Assembly (NCBI RefSeq): GCF_052180215.1
Contig: NZ_CP197471.1
Location: forward strand, 778,001-842,000
Reading direction: 5' to 3'
DNA: 64,000 bases
Source of the DNA: Pseudoneobacillus sp052180215
GTDB lineage: Bacteria > Bacillota > Bacilli > Bacillales > Cytobacillaceae
Part shown: piece by piece, positions 33,067 to 42,291 of the stretch
How positions within the stretch are numbered: the first letter of the stretch is position 1
How the letters are laid out: the number at the start of each line of letters is the position of its first letter
Program-made: the position numbers and the translations under genes
The notes under the pieces: model-generated
The model's input: only the letters and a program-made list of their open reading frames with translations
Databases searched by the model: none
What the model was told of the DNA's origin: nothing

Positions 33067-33110
33067 AAGAGTCAGATACCTAATGAGGGATATCTGACTC
33101 TTTTTTATTT
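33067..33110. terminator. Bidirectional terminator after the nitroreductase gene
   Basis: AAGAGTCAGATA and TATCTGACTCTT pair; TTTTATTTTTT follows. Confidence 0.85.
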
Positions 33111-33452
33111 TTTATAGCGAATATATTCGAAGTGTGAGGTAGGAACCTGTTTAATCTTGTTTCCTTTTTCATCACTGTATATTTCGTATTCACGATATGT
33201 CTCTACGATATAGCCATCTATCTCTTCTTCATTTTCATACAGGAGTTCCAGGGAAGGAATAAGGGCATTTTCATCATTCTCTTGCGCTTGAGCATCTACT
33301 TCTTCAGCCATTTCTGCTTTTACCTCTTCAGGGGCATAAGGATACAATACCGAGGTTCTAAAATCATCCAAAAGTAAATTAGTAGAAGAATCTAAATAAA
33401 TAACCGATCCAAAAATCGCACATAAACCAATTAAGGTTATAAACTTCTTCAT
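33105..33452 (-). CDS. Small exported acidic protein, unknown
   Basis: A 115-residue protein with an N-terminal membrane anchor or signal (MKKFITLIGLCAIFGSVIYL), an acidic, Glu-rich middle (VKAEMAEEVDAQAQENDENA) and a C-terminal region VETYREYEIYSDEKGNKIK that looks like a beta hairpin. No lipobox is evident. ATG 33452 is preceded by AAAGGGGTG; the frame start at 33476 is rejected. Family not recognised. Confidence 0.7.
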   Translation of the reverse strand: MKKFITLIGLCAIFGSVIYLDSSTNLLLDDFRTSVLYPYAPEEVKAEMAEEVDAQAQENDENALIPSLELLYENEEEIDGYIVETYREYEIYSDEKGNKIKQVPTSHFEYIRYKK

Positions 33453-33486
33453 AAAAATCACCCCTTTGTCCACCAAATCTTTATTA

Positions 33487-33663
33487 AAAGCTGTTTTCGT
33501 ATAGATTGTGGTTTTCGTAAAAATCCCTAAAGCCGGATTTTTACAGGCTCTCTTAAGAAGTGCCTAGCTCTTTTCTTCATTTTCATATGAGTTTATCACA
33601 CCCTATTTGTGATTTGCCTACTTATTAGTTACAAAAAGCAACAAAGTTTCAGAAAAGAGCCTT
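33487..33663 (+). repeat. MITE-like repeat, copy 2 (complete)
   Basis: Full-length copy: GCTGTTTTC at the left and GAAAAGAGC at the right are inverted ends, and TTATTAAAA flanks both ends directly, a likely 9-bp target duplication. It contains the perfect hairpin GTAAAAATCC / GGATTTTTAC that copy 1 lacks. Confidence 0.85.
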
Positions 33664-33790
33664 ATTAAAAATGTATGCATGTCCTTATTAAATATTACTT
33701 TTGCTCTTTACATTCCTATCTAATATAAGGAATAAAAAAAGATGGCAAGTGAAACCTAGAAATATTCAATCTCTTTATGAGGGGATTTTT

Positions 33791-34339
33791 ATGAACCAAA
33801 CAGAAATTCACTATATGATTTTATTCTCTGCTATCTTTTTCAATGGCTTGGGCTGCCTTTACCTATTAATAAAGAATTTTCTTGGATATAGGCTAGTCCT
33901 TTTGCTTAGTTTATTGCTATCGTCCTTTTTGTGCCTAGTCTTTTATTGGTTAGGTTTTTATCGTTTTGTCCTTCCGCTTTGGCAGGTACTTCCTGCAGTA
34001 GCCATTAGCTTCAGTCTACTTGTGCTAATCACAATAAGATTTAAACCAAAGAGACATACCTTTCCATTTTTCTTTATGATGATCACAAGTATTTTTACCA
34101 TTGAAGTGTTATTAAAAGAATATTGGGGTTTTATAAAATTCAGAAATGGTTGGGATTTTTGGGATTCCTATTCTCTTTATTGGGTTTATGTACGGTTGTT
34201 TAACTATATCGGTGACCGTCTTGTACCTAGACAATATCGAATGCCTATCTATACCAAATCAAACATTTATTGGGGCCTATTTATTTTGATAGTGATTTAT
34301 GCTCTATTTGGTGTTTTCTATTTAGCCATGCGGAATTAG
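33791..34339 (+). CDS. CBO0543-like membrane protein (first of a pair)
   Basis: A 182-residue integral membrane protein with about six helices. The family-type motif FRNGWDFWDSYSLYWVYV lies at about 120-137, matching the HGW/GYK-Y-S element of the other copies. ATG 33791 follows GAGGGG; the longer frame from 33701 has no site and is inside AT-rich repeat flank. The next CBO0543 gene begins 60 bases later on the same strand, so they are probably one operon. Confidence 0.75.
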   Translation: MNQTEIHYMILFSAIFFNGLGCLYLLIKNFLGYRLVLLLSLLLSSFLCLVFYWLGFYRFVLPLWQVLPAVAISFSLLVLITIRFKPKRHTFPFFFMMITSIFTIEVLLKEYWGFIKFRNGWDFWDSYSLYWVYVRLFNYIGDRLVPRQYRMPIYTKSNIYWGLFILIVIYALFGVFYLAMRN

Positions 34340-34399
34340 AATGAAGGAATTTTAAAGAACAGGAAAAGAAAGTAGTTAACTAAGAACGGAGCTATTTCC

Positions 34400-34858
34400 A
34401 TGGTTTTTCTCTTAACAACCGTCATCATTTTTAATCTCATTGCTTACTACATGCCGAAACGAATTTCAGCGATAGAAATAGTGGCAACCACTTTATTTGC
34501 CATGATTTTTCAGTTGATAACAGATATTTATTTAGACTTAAGGTATGATTTATATGGATACTTTGAAAAAGGCCCGGATTATGAAAGTTTACTATATGTT
34601 ATTGGTATCTATCCAGCAGTGAATACCATTTTTTTAAATCTATATCCATATCATAAAAAGTGGCAATCCGAACTTTATTTTCTGTTTGGGTGTGTTCTTC
34701 TTGCCGTCGTTTTCGAAAATCTATATTTATGGAGTGGAACTTTTTATTACAACGGTTGGAACATTTATTATTCATTGTGTTTATATCCCCTTATTTTCTT
34801 GGTCTTAGTCGGCTTTCATCAACTCGTTATTTATTTTTTAAAAAAGAATTCTCGATGA
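34400..34858 (+). CDS. CBO0543-family membrane protein (second of a pair)
   Basis: A 152-residue protein with about five helices. Shared elements: LITDIYLDLRYDLYGYF (position of the DYY--ND box), FENLYLWSGTFYYNGWNIYYSLCLYPL near the end in two pieces. ATG 34400 follows CGGAGC. Together with the 33791 gene it repeats the paired layout seen at 24.5-25.5 kb and 60.7-61.7 kb. Function unknown. Confidence 0.8.
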   Translation: MVFLLTTVIIFNLIAYYMPKRISAIEIVATTLFAMIFQLITDIYLDLRYDLYGYFEKGPDYESLLYVIGIYPAVNTIFLNLYPYHKKWQSELYFLFGCVLLAVVFENLYLWSGTFYYNGWNIYYSLCLYPLIFLVLVGFHQLVIYFLKKNSR

Positions 34859-34935
34859 CTCCAAACTGAAAATTTGAGTCTCTTAAAAAAACTATGGTAA
34901 ATTAAAGCAGGAAAATAAATGGAAGGAGCATCACC

Positions 34936-35991
34936 ATGACAGAGAATACAAAGTTTATCGGATATATAGGTACCTATACAAACGGTGAAAGTAGAGGGAT
35001 TTATTCATTTGAGTTTCATACAAAGGAAGCAAAGATTACGAATGTAAGGGAAGCGGCCCATTTAGAGAATCCGACTTATTTAAATATTAGTAAAGACAAA
35101 AAATTTCTTTACTCCGTTATAAAAAAGGGGGAAGAAGGGGGAGTTGCAGCTTTTTCGATTGACTCAAATTCCTTTGAATTGAAACTGCTTAATAGCCAAA
35201 TGGCACCAGGCTCTTCTCCTTGTCATGTGAGCATGGATAGTCAGAATCAGTATTTATTTAGTGCCAATTATCATAAAGGGACTGTTGACTCTTATTTATT
35301 AGATAAAGAAACGGGATGGATTAGCGAACCTGTTTCCATCATGAATCACGAAGGGTCAGGCCCAGATCCAAGACAGGAAAAACCTCATACTCATTATGCT
35401 GGCGTCACACCAAATGAAAAGTTTCTGGCAGTTGTGGAATTAGGTGCAGACCGTGTCCTTACATATGAAGTGAGTGAAAATGGAGAACTAACCGAAGTTT
35501 CACGCTTAAACACTCAACCTGGCAGTGGCCCAAGACATCTAGTATTCCATCCAAACGGAAAATTTGCTTACGTTATGACAGAATTCAGTTCAGAGGTATT
35601 AACCTTAGCATTTAATTATGAAAATGGCAGCTTTACTCAAACTCAAGCCATTTCCACTCTTCCAGCTGATTTTACTGAAAATAACCAAGGCAGTGCGATA
35701 CATATCACATCAGATGGTAAATTTGTTTATGCAGGTAATCGTGGCCACAACAGTATAGCCGTGTTCAGTGTAAATAGTGACAACGGTCAGCTTCAATTGG
35801 TTGAACGTGTTTCAACGGAAGGAGATTGGCCAAGAGACTTTGTGATAGACCCAACAGAAGCATTCATCATTGCTGCCAATCAAAACTCCAGCAACCTGGT
35901 GATCTATTCAAGGGATATAGAAACTGGAAAATTAACTCTTTTACAATCAGATATTACCGTTCCGAATCCAGTTTGTGTGAAATTTTTATAG
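34936..35991 (+). CDS. pgl: Lactonase family protein (6-phosphogluconolactonase, YkgB/Pgl type)
   Basis: A 351-residue seven-bladed beta-propeller of the YbhE/YkgB family, which hydrolyses 6-phosphogluconolactone in the oxidative pentose phosphate route. Repeats with H/S-P-D-G-K type blades are visible: NPTYLNISKDKKFLYSV, SSPCHVSMDSQNQYLFSANYHKG in two parts, SGPRHLVFHPNGKFAYV and DWPRDFVIDPTEAFIIAANQ. The HTHYAG motif near 155 matches the active-site region. ATG 34936 follows GGAAGGAG. Confidence 0.88.
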   Translation: MTENTKFIGYIGTYTNGESRGIYSFEFHTKEAKITNVREAAHLENPTYLNISKDKKFLYSVIKKGEEGGVAAFSIDSNSFELKLLNSQMAPGSSPCHVSMDSQNQYLFSANYHKGTVDSYLLDKETGWISEPVSIMNHEGSGPDPRQEKPHTHYAGVTPNEKFLAVVELGADRVLTYEVSENGELTEVSRLNTQPGSGPRHLVFHPNGKFAYVMTEFSSEVLTLAFNYENGSFTQTQAISTLPADFTENNQGSAIHITSDGKFVYAGNRGHNSIAVFSVNSDNGQLQLVERVSTEGDWPRDFVIDPTEAFIIAANQNSSNLVIYSRDIETGKLTLLQSDITVPNPVCVKFL

Positions 35992-36050
35992 TGGAAAAAG
36001 CAGGCACCTCTTTTTTTCGTTAATATATCAGTGTTTATGTGAGAAAACTT

Positions 36051-36315
36051 TTATCGGACCTACAATCCGCTATTTATAAAAATATGGGTGTTTTCTCACC
36101 CTTATAGGACACACGTTCCGCTATCGAGGTAAAAGGTGCCCATTTTAGTGCGATGATAAGCCAATAGCGTACCCAGTGTCCGATAACATCTCCAAATAAC
36201 GTTAATTGACACAAATAGCGTACCCTATGTCCGATAAAAACAAAAGAAAACATTTATCGGACTTACAATCCGCTATTAATAAATTCCACTCCCATCAGAC
36301 ACACGTCCTGCTATC
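36051..36315. repeat. Palindromic CGGAC/TTCCG repeat units (6 copies)
   Basis: Units of ~24 bases: TTATCGGACCTACAATCCGC (36051), ATAGGACACACGTTCCGC (about 36104), inverted AATAGCGTACCCAGTGTCCG (about 36164) and AATAGCGTACCCTATGTCCG (about 36217), then TTATCGGACTTACAATCCGC (about 36256) and a decayed copy near 36298. The remainder of the 35992-36501 gap holds only a terminator. Confidence 0.75.
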
Positions 36316-36362
36316 AAGCTATGTCTATTAACATTGAATCTCATCCTCTCATTTTGTTAGCC

Positions 36363-36412
36363 AAAAAAAAGAGCCGTGATTTTCCAACATTGAAAATCGA
36401 CGGCTTTTTTAT
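36363..36412 (-). terminator. Terminator downstream of the DoxX gene
   Basis: AAGAGCCGT-GATTTTC and GAAAATC-ACGGCTTTTT form a long stem; the minus strand ends in eight Ts. Confidence 0.75.
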
Positions 36413-36501
36413 TTGTGGATTTAAGTGTTTTTTAAAAGTGCAATTAGCATTTTCTTCCGCCACAACCGAACGGGTTACTTTCAAGGAGATACCTTTTTTT
36501 C

Positions 36502-36867
36502 TTATCGATGATGGGATTTATATAAGATAAACAATAAAACTAACATGACAATATCTAATCTCGCATTAAAAGCAAATGTGAAAAGTCCTGAGTGTAGAAG
36601 GGGAACCTTTGTTAATAAAAAAGCAGCAATCATGATCACGAGTAAAGGCATCGTGGCTTTCTTTACGCTCTTATTCATTAAGATAATTGCTCCGCAAATG
36701 ATTTCTACAATCGCTACCACATACATAATGGTTAAAGGGTAAGGCAATCCCAAATGGATAAAATGATTCCCTAGTTCTGTACTGATAAATTTCATCACAC
36801 CCGAAATGATAAAAACATATGCAACAACATATCGTAAAAGGTTCATGGCAGAAACATTTATATGCAT
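36502..36867 (-). CDS. DoxX family membrane protein
   Basis: A 121-residue protein with four hydrophobic helices. The DoxX pattern is LLRYVVAYVFIISGVMKF (about 10-27), LPYPLTIMYVVAIVEIICGAIILM in two pieces, and a C-terminal NARLDIVMLVLLFILY. DoxX-like proteins are found with thiol or sulfur oxidation systems, but this type has no defined role. ATG 36867 lies behind AAAAAGGGGG. It is transcribed divergently from the TetR gene. Confidence 0.88.
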   Translation of the reverse strand: MHINVSAMNLLRYVVAYVFIISGVMKFISTELGNHFIHLGLPYPLTIMYVVAIVEIICGAIILMNKSVKKATMPLLVIMIAAFLLTKVPLLHSGLFTFAFNARLDIVMLVLLFILYKSHHR

Positions 36868-37013
36868 AACTCGTCCCCCTTTTTAGAAATTGTATGCACT
36901 TCAGGGGATAAACGATGACATAAACCTTTACATTATAAAAAATAATTGATTATTGGTAAGGAATTCAAAGGTGTGTAGCCAAAAATCAGGGTTGCTTAAG
37001 ATCTAGTGAAACA

Positions 37014-37089
37014 TTTATCTGACCAAAATAGGGATATATCTGACTCTTTTGCTCATATATCTGACTGTTTCAGGAATATATCTGACCAA
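37014..37089. repeat. 21-bp phased TATCTGAC array (4 copies)
   Basis: TATCTGAC starts at 37016, 37037, 37058 and 37079, spaced exactly 21 bases, in the divergent gap between the DoxX and TetR genes. Read as protein it gives I-S-D heptads but has no ribosome site. The rest of 36868-37228 shows no gene. Confidence 0.85.
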
Positions 37090-37228
37090 ATCGGCATTAT
37101 TACTAACTTTGTCACAACTATCCCCAAAAATCACAAACTAAGAATCCCCATTTTTTATATCCAACTAACCATTAACATTGTTTACCCTCATCCCTTTCCT
37201 TATAATAAGAATTGGGGTGAGCATATTT

Positions 37229-37804
37229 ATGGCACGGGAAAGAAAGTTTTCAATCGAACAATTATTTCAAGAAACAAGAGAACTTGTCGTCCAACATGGG
37301 TATGACGGATTTTCCTTCGGTCCGCTTGCCAATCGTTTAGAAGTATCACGAGGAACTCTATATAAATATTACGAGAACAAGGAAGAGTTAATCTCAGATT
37401 TTATGATCTACGAAATGAATCAATTTCTTGTTGATCTTAAAGAAATTAATACACACGAGGGTTTTCAAGCTCAATTCGATTTTTTATTTAACTTAATGTT
37501 TAGCCATAGTACAGTTCATCAGCTATTGGGGCTCGCTCATCAGCTTCAGGCACATGCCAATGAAAAGGTTAGAACGAATATTGAGCAACTAGAAAAATCT
37601 CATCAAGTGATGTACGAACAATTAAAAAGTTTTATCCAATTAGGAAGAGAAGAAAAACTTCTAAAACCACAGCTTCCAGATATGCTTATATTAGGAATGA
37701 TTTTTCAAACCATCGCTATCCCTAACCATTTTGGTATTCCAAAATCGGAATGGGTCCAATCCATTAAGGAAATTATTTGTCATGGAATGTTTATAATAAA
37801 GTAA
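37229..37804 (+). CDS. TetR/AcrR family transcriptional regulator
   Basis: A 191-residue regulator. The N-terminal helix-turn-helix is FQETRELVVQHGYDGFSFGP and LANRLEVSRGTLYKYYENKEEL (about 14-52); the rest is a helical ligand-binding domain. ATG 37229 follows GGGGTGA. The MMPL exporter gene begins 108 bases downstream, with TGACA-N4-TGTCA palindromes between them, so it is probably the local repressor of that pump and responds to a pump substrate. Confidence 0.92.
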   Translation: MARERKFSIEQLFQETRELVVQHGYDGFSFGPLANRLEVSRGTLYKYYENKEELISDFMIYEMNQFLVDLKEINTHEGFQAQFDFLFNLMFSHSTVHQLLGLAHQLQAHANEKVRTNIEQLEKSHQVMYEQLKSFIQLGREEKLLKPQLPDMLILGMIFQTIAIPNHFGIPKSEWVQSIKEIICHGMFIIK

Positions 37805-37805
37805 T

Positions 37806-37858
37806 TGACACTTTTGTCACTTTAAATGATAATGATGACTAAAGTGTCTTTTTTTTAC
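37806..37858 (+). terminator. Terminator after the TetR gene, containing an operator-like palindrome
   Basis: GACACTTT-GTCA and TGAC-AAAGTGTC pair around an AT-rich loop and eight Ts follow. The first 14 bases (37806-37819) are also the palindrome TGACA-CTTT-TGTCA. Confidence 0.8.
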
Positions 37859-37864
37859 CGAAAG

Positions 37865-37878
37865 TGACAAAAATGTCA
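37865..37878 (+). promoter_or_regulatory. TetR-type operator candidate before the MMPL gene
   Basis: TGACA-AAAA-TGTCA, 35 bases before the MMPL start; an identical-arm copy TGACA-CTTT-TGTCA is at 37806-37819. Confidence 0.6.
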
Positions 37879-37912
37879 CATTTACAACCTATGGTTATAA
37901 GGGGGATAAATC

Positions 37913-40027
37913 ATGCAAAGCTGGATTCAATCCATAACAGATTTTGTTTCAACGAAAAAGGGCATGTGGATAACGTTGGCCATTTGGTTTTTTGCAGCTG
38001 TCCTGATGGGAGGTCTTGCACCGAGTGCGAAGGATTATGAAGTGTCAAAGATTGATTCGCTTCCCAAAGATGCTAAGTCTATTATAGCGAAAGAAAAAGT
38101 GGATCATTACTTTAAAGACAATGATGGGGTTCCCGCATTATTGGTTTTTCAATCGAAAAAAGGGGAAATTGAACTTTCTAGTCTCATAGAATTTCTAGAA
38201 AAGGTAGAAAAAGAAAAGATTGAAGGTCTCGACCAGATCATTCCGTTAGCTTCATTGCCGCCGCAAGCGACAGCCGGTTTCTTTTCAGAGGATGGAAAAA
38301 CTGCTGTTATTCCACTTTCTTTTGATTCAGCGCTAGAAACGAAAGAGCTAAGAACGGGATTAGAACAGCTTCAGAAGCTTACAGATAAGTCTACTAACCT
38401 CACGTTGAAAATTACTGGACCTGCAGGAATTGCAGTGGATTCTTTAAATCTATTTTCTAGAGCAGATATTGTACTGCTTCTTTCCACTGTCGGATTAATT
38501 TTAATTTTATTAATCGTGATATATCGTTCGCCTTTATTAGCGTTTATTCCATTACTTGCCGCTGCTTTTGTCTATGAAGTAGTAAACCAAACACTTGGAT
38601 TAATGGGTAAAGCGGGATTGTTATTGAATAATCAATCCTTATCCATTATGACGATTTTGTTATTTGCCGCCGTGATTGATTATTCTTTATTTGTTTTCTC
38701 TCGTTATCGTGAAGAATTAAAGCATTACGAAAATAAATTTGATGCTATGAAATCGGCGATGAGAGAAACGGGGACACCTGTATTTTTCTCGGGAGGAACG
38801 GTTTTAGCCGCCATGCTTGTACTCTTTTTTGCAGAGTATGGTGATTATCGAAACTTTGCTCCTATATTTGGAACAACAATGGCAGTGATTATGATTGCGT
38901 CCATCACACTCGTTCCGGCGTTGTTTACCCTTTTCGGAAGAAAATCTTTCTGGCCGAAGATTCCAAAGGTAGGAGAGAAAAAAATGTCGACCAACTCCAT
39001 TTGGAGCAAGGTTGGACGCATGGTTGTCAATAAGCCAGTCCTCTCTATGGCGATAGTTGGCGTTTTCTTACTTTTATCTGCAGGGAATATGTTTAATATG
39101 AAATATGAATTTGATACGATCAAATCATTTCCGAAGGATATGCCGTCGCGAGAAGGCTATGAAATTATAGAAGCAAAGTTTGAAAAAGGGGATTTGGCCC
39201 CAACAACAGTATTATTAGAGGCAAAAGAGACTATCACAGAAGAAGATCAAACAAACTTAAAAAAGGTTTTAGATGACCAGCCTCTTGTTCAAAATGTTCG
39301 CTTAAATGGTGTGGCTGAAGACGGAAAGGTCATTCAATATTCACTAACATTTGAAGAGAGTCCATACTCAGCTCAAACAATGGATGCTTTAGAAAAAATG
39401 CGTAATCAAGCGCCACAGCTCCTTAAAAAAGCGAATGTAAATGGCCAGCTATATTTTGCAGGTGAAACAGCCGTAAAAGTGGATGATCGCTCTGTCAATA
39501 ATCGGGATTTGGTCGTGATTGTCTTACTTGAAACAATCTTAATTTTATTGATGCTTATTATCCTAACTAAGTCTTTAAAAATGCCAATCTATATGATGGG
39601 CACGATTTTACTTTCCTTCCTGGCAGCCGTCGGTTTAGGAATGTTCCTTAGCAGCCTATTCTTTGATATTGATTCGATCAGTAACCGTGTCCCACTTTAT
39701 TCGTTTGTTTTCCTAGTAGCACTTGGGATTGATTACAATATCATCTTAATTTCCCGCTATCTTGAGGAGAAGAGAAAGCATTCCGTTAAAAAGGCGGTAG
39801 AAATTGCGGTATCGACCACAGGTGGAGTGATTTCCTCAGCTGGGATTCTCCTAGCAGCTACCTTTGCTGTTTTAATGACCCAGCCAATCCAAGTATTATT
39901 TGTGTTTGGCTTTATCGTCGCGGTAGGGATTCTCTTAGATACGTTCTTAATTAGAGGGGTATTATTACCAGCACTGATTGTTTTATTGGAAAAAGATAAA
40001 TCGGTAAAAGCTGAAAGTGCAAAATAA
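37913..40027 (+). CDS. MMPL family transporter (RND-type exporter)
   Basis: A 704-residue membrane protein with the internal two-fold repeat of the MMPL/YdfJ family: 12 helices and two large extracytoplasmic loops (about 35-180 and 395-540). Conserved charged motifs appear in AAVIDYSLFVFSRYREEL (about 250-267) and ALGIDYNIILISRYLEEK (about 600-617), which carry the proton-relay Asp and Tyr. Such proteins export lipids or toxic compounds. ATG 37913 follows AAGGGGGA. Paired with the TetR regulator upstream. Confidence 0.93.
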   Translation: MQSWIQSITDFVSTKKGMWITLAIWFFAAVLMGGLAPSAKDYEVSKIDSLPKDAKSIIAKEKVDHYFKDNDGVPALLVFQSKKGEIELSSLIEFLEKVEKEKIEGLDQIIPLASLPPQATAGFFSEDGKTAVIPLSFDSALETKELRTGLEQLQKLTDKSTNLTLKITGPAGIAVDSLNLFSRADIVLLLSTVGLILILLIVIYRSPLLAFIPLLAAAFVYEVVNQTLGLMGKAGLLLNNQSLSIMTILLFAAVIDYSLFVFSRYREELKHYENKFDAMKSAMRETGTPVFFSGGTVLAAMLVLFFAEYGDYRNFAPIFGTTMAVIMIASITLVPALFTLFGRKSFWPKIPKVGEKKMSTNSIWSKVGRMVVNKPVLSMAIVGVFLLLSAGNMFNMKYEFDTIKSFPKDMPSREGYEIIEAKFEKGDLAPTTVLLEAKETITEEDQTNLKKVLDDQPLVQNVRLNGVAEDGKVIQYSLTFEESPYSAQTMDALEKMRNQAPQLLKKANVNGQLYFAGETAVKVDDRSVNNRDLVVIVLLETILILLMLIILTKSLKMPIYMMGTILLSFLAAVGLGMFLSSLFFDIDSISNRVPLYSFVFLVALGIDYNIILISRYLEEKRKHSVKKAVEIAVSTTGGVISSAGILLAATFAVLMTQPIQVLFVFGFIVAVGILLDTFLIRGVLLPALIVLLEKDKSVKAESAK

Positions 40028-40035
40028 AGATTCAT

Positions 40036-40064
40036 CCCGCAGTCATGGTACTGCGGGTTTTTTT
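40036..40064 (+). terminator. Terminator of the MMPL gene
   Basis: CCCGCAGT and ACTGCGGG pair, then seven Ts. Confidence 0.9.
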
Positions 40065-40190
40065 GTGACAAAAATAGCAATTATTAGACAAGCTTTGCTA
40101 TGAACAGTCCGTTTTACCTAAAAAACTGGTGCTATTTAGCCGATATTAAAGATAAGTTTTCTAATCAACTATTTAAGGAGAGACATCACG

Positions 40191-41882
40191 ATGAAAATGA
40201 CCATAAGGAAAAAACTATTTGGTGGATTTCTGGCAGTTCTACTGATTTTAATAGGTATTTCGGGAGTTGCCTATTATGAACTAACTGCTGTAGACCAAAA
40301 CTACACAAATTTAATTGAAGATAAGGCTAAAAAGCTGATTATGATTAAAGAATTGGAAGTTGCAGCAAAGAGTGAGCAAAGTGTTTTACGAGGTTACCTC
40401 ATTACACGGGATGATTTATCGTTACAAAATTATGAAAAGGCAGAAGAGCAATATAAGATTACAAGCGAAAGCCTATCGAAAATAATTAAACAGCCTGAAG
40501 CTAAAAAATTATTAAAGGAACTAAACGATGTAGAGAAAGAGTTCCGTGAATTTGCAGACGAAGCGATGAAAGCTAGACAATATAATGAAACTCAAAAGTA
40601 TACGAGATTAGTTTTGACTGAGGGTCGAGATATCGTCGATCGTTTTAACGCAAAAGTAACAGAACTAAGTACATTTCAGCAAAAGTTGTTAGATGATGGA
40701 AATGTTGAAACAACGGAGAAAGTGGATTCCATTAGACAACTTGTTTCAATCTTAAGTATTGTTTCCATATTACTTGCTATGGTGATTGCTTACTATATTA
40801 GTCAAATCATTTCAAAACCAGTAATTGCTATAAATCAAGCTGCTGGAAAAATTGCGGAAGGTGACTTAACTCTTGAAAGAATCAACATCAAAAATAGAGA
40901 CGAAATTGGTGATTTAGCTGGGTCGTTTAACCAGATGGCTGCAAATTTAAGAGAATTAATTCAGCAGGTAAGTATTAATGCTGAACATGTTGCGGCAACC
41001 TCTGAAGAACTTTCCGCAAGTGCAGAAGAAACAAGTAAGGCTTCTGAACAAATTACTTACACTATTCAAGAGGTAGCAGCAGGTGTAGATAAGCAGTTTA
41101 AGAGTGTAGAAGAAACATCGCAAATCATTGATGATATGGTCACTGGTGTTCATCAAATTGCCAGCAGTTCTCAAGTCGTTTCCGCCACAGCGTTGGAGGC
41201 TTCTGAAAAGGCCACAGAAGGCGGACAATCGATCCAAACTGCTGTTCAACAAATGAATTCTATTAATCAAACCGTTAATGGTTTAGCAGAAGTAATAGAT
41301 GGATTAGGAGCACGTTCTCACGAAATTAGTCAAATTATCGATGCGATTACAGACATTTCAGCTCAAACCAATTTATTAGCCTTAAATGCAGCCATTGAAG
41401 CGGCAAGAGCAGGGGAACATGGTCGGGGATTCTCCGTTGTCGCAGACGAGGTACGTAAGTTAGCCGAACAATCTGCCGCATCAGCCCAACAAATTTCTAC
41501 TTTGATTACAGCCATCCAAGCGGAAACGGATAAAGCTGTACAGTCAATGGGTGTTGCTATACAAGAGGTTTCTGGTGGGATTAAAGTTATTCATAATGCT
41601 GGGGAGTCGTTTAATCATATTGAAAGCTCTGTAAACAAAGTAAACAATCAAATCCATGAGGTCTCGTCAGCTGCACAGCAAATGGCTGCCGGTTCCGAAC
41701 AAATGGTTCAAGCAATGAAATATATTACGCAAATTGGGGAAGAAGCTGCTTCCAATACCCAAGAAGTTTCAGCAGCAACAGAAGAACAACTCGCTACAAT
41801 GGAAGAAATCACCTCTTCAGCTATTTCCCTTTCTAAGATGGCAGAAGAACTGCAATTATTGATTAGAAGATTTAAAGTATAA
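40191..41882 (+). CDS. Methyl-accepting chemotaxis protein, transmembrane
   Basis: A 563-residue classical chemoreceptor. It has helix 1 at ~10-31, a periplasm-type 4-helix-bundle sensor (about 32-185), helix 2 at ~186-208, HAMP (SKPVIAINQAAGKIAEGDL, ~210-262) and a cytosolic signalling hairpin whose tip is ISAQTNLLALNAAIEAARAG (about 388-407). The glutamates of the methylation helices are present in repeated heptads. ATG 40191 follows AAGGAGAG. It is a different architecture from the soluble chemoreceptor at 26150. Confidence 0.93.
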   Translation: MKMTIRKKLFGGFLAVLLILIGISGVAYYELTAVDQNYTNLIEDKAKKLIMIKELEVAAKSEQSVLRGYLITRDDLSLQNYEKAEEQYKITSESLSKIIKQPEAKKLLKELNDVEKEFREFADEAMKARQYNETQKYTRLVLTEGRDIVDRFNAKVTELSTFQQKLLDDGNVETTEKVDSIRQLVSILSIVSILLAMVIAYYISQIISKPVIAINQAAGKIAEGDLTLERINIKNRDEIGDLAGSFNQMAANLRELIQQVSINAEHVAATSEELSASAEETSKASEQITYTIQEVAAGVDKQFKSVEETSQIIDDMVTGVHQIASSSQVVSATALEASEKATEGGQSIQTAVQQMNSINQTVNGLAEVIDGLGARSHEISQIIDAITDISAQTNLLALNAAIEAARAGEHGRGFSVVADEVRKLAEQSAASAQQISTLITAIQAETDKAVQSMGVAIQEVSGGIKVIHNAGESFNHIESSVNKVNNQIHEVSSAAQQMAAGSEQMVQAMKYITQIGEEAASNTQEVSAATEEQLATMEEITSSAISLSKMAEELQLLIRRFKV

Positions 41883-41976
41883 TAGAGGATGTTGAGTCAG
41901 GGTTTGTGGTGTTAAAATGAACTAGGACGTACGAATAGAAATTTGAAGCGGATACACGGGAATAAGACTTATAAAA

Positions 41977-42006
41977 AAAGCTCAGAGCCACTCTGAGCTT
42001 TTTTTG
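41977..42006 (+). terminator. Terminator of the chemoreceptor gene
   Basis: AAAGCTCAGAG and CTCTGAGCTTT pair and are followed by TTTT. Confidence 0.9.
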
Positions 42007-42291
42007 TCTGTTTAATGTGAGGTTTAACTTGTAAAATCAACTACTATTTAGACTGTAATTCAAGGATCAACGATTGTAGAGGGGCTAATATTTATACAAT
42101 AATAAAAAGTTTTCTTAAGGAACTAACGGGAAGTTATATACAGTATGTATTTCTACCGTATTCAACGTATGTAATGATACAAAAATGACCAGATTTTTAA
42201 CTTTGTGAACTTATTATATACAGGTAGTTTTTATAGTATTTAACGTTTTCAAAGATATGGAAATAGCATGTCTAGCAGGGGAAAGATACAA

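Noticed and set aside
36321..36530. 69-residue ORF
   Set aside because: It lies over the terminator of the DoxX gene and has no ribosome site or family features.
37006..37305. ORF over the TATCTGAC array giving ISD heptad repeats
   Set aside because: No ribosome site, composition outside the repeat is not protein-like, and it overlaps the TetR gene; the period-21 DNA repeat explains it.
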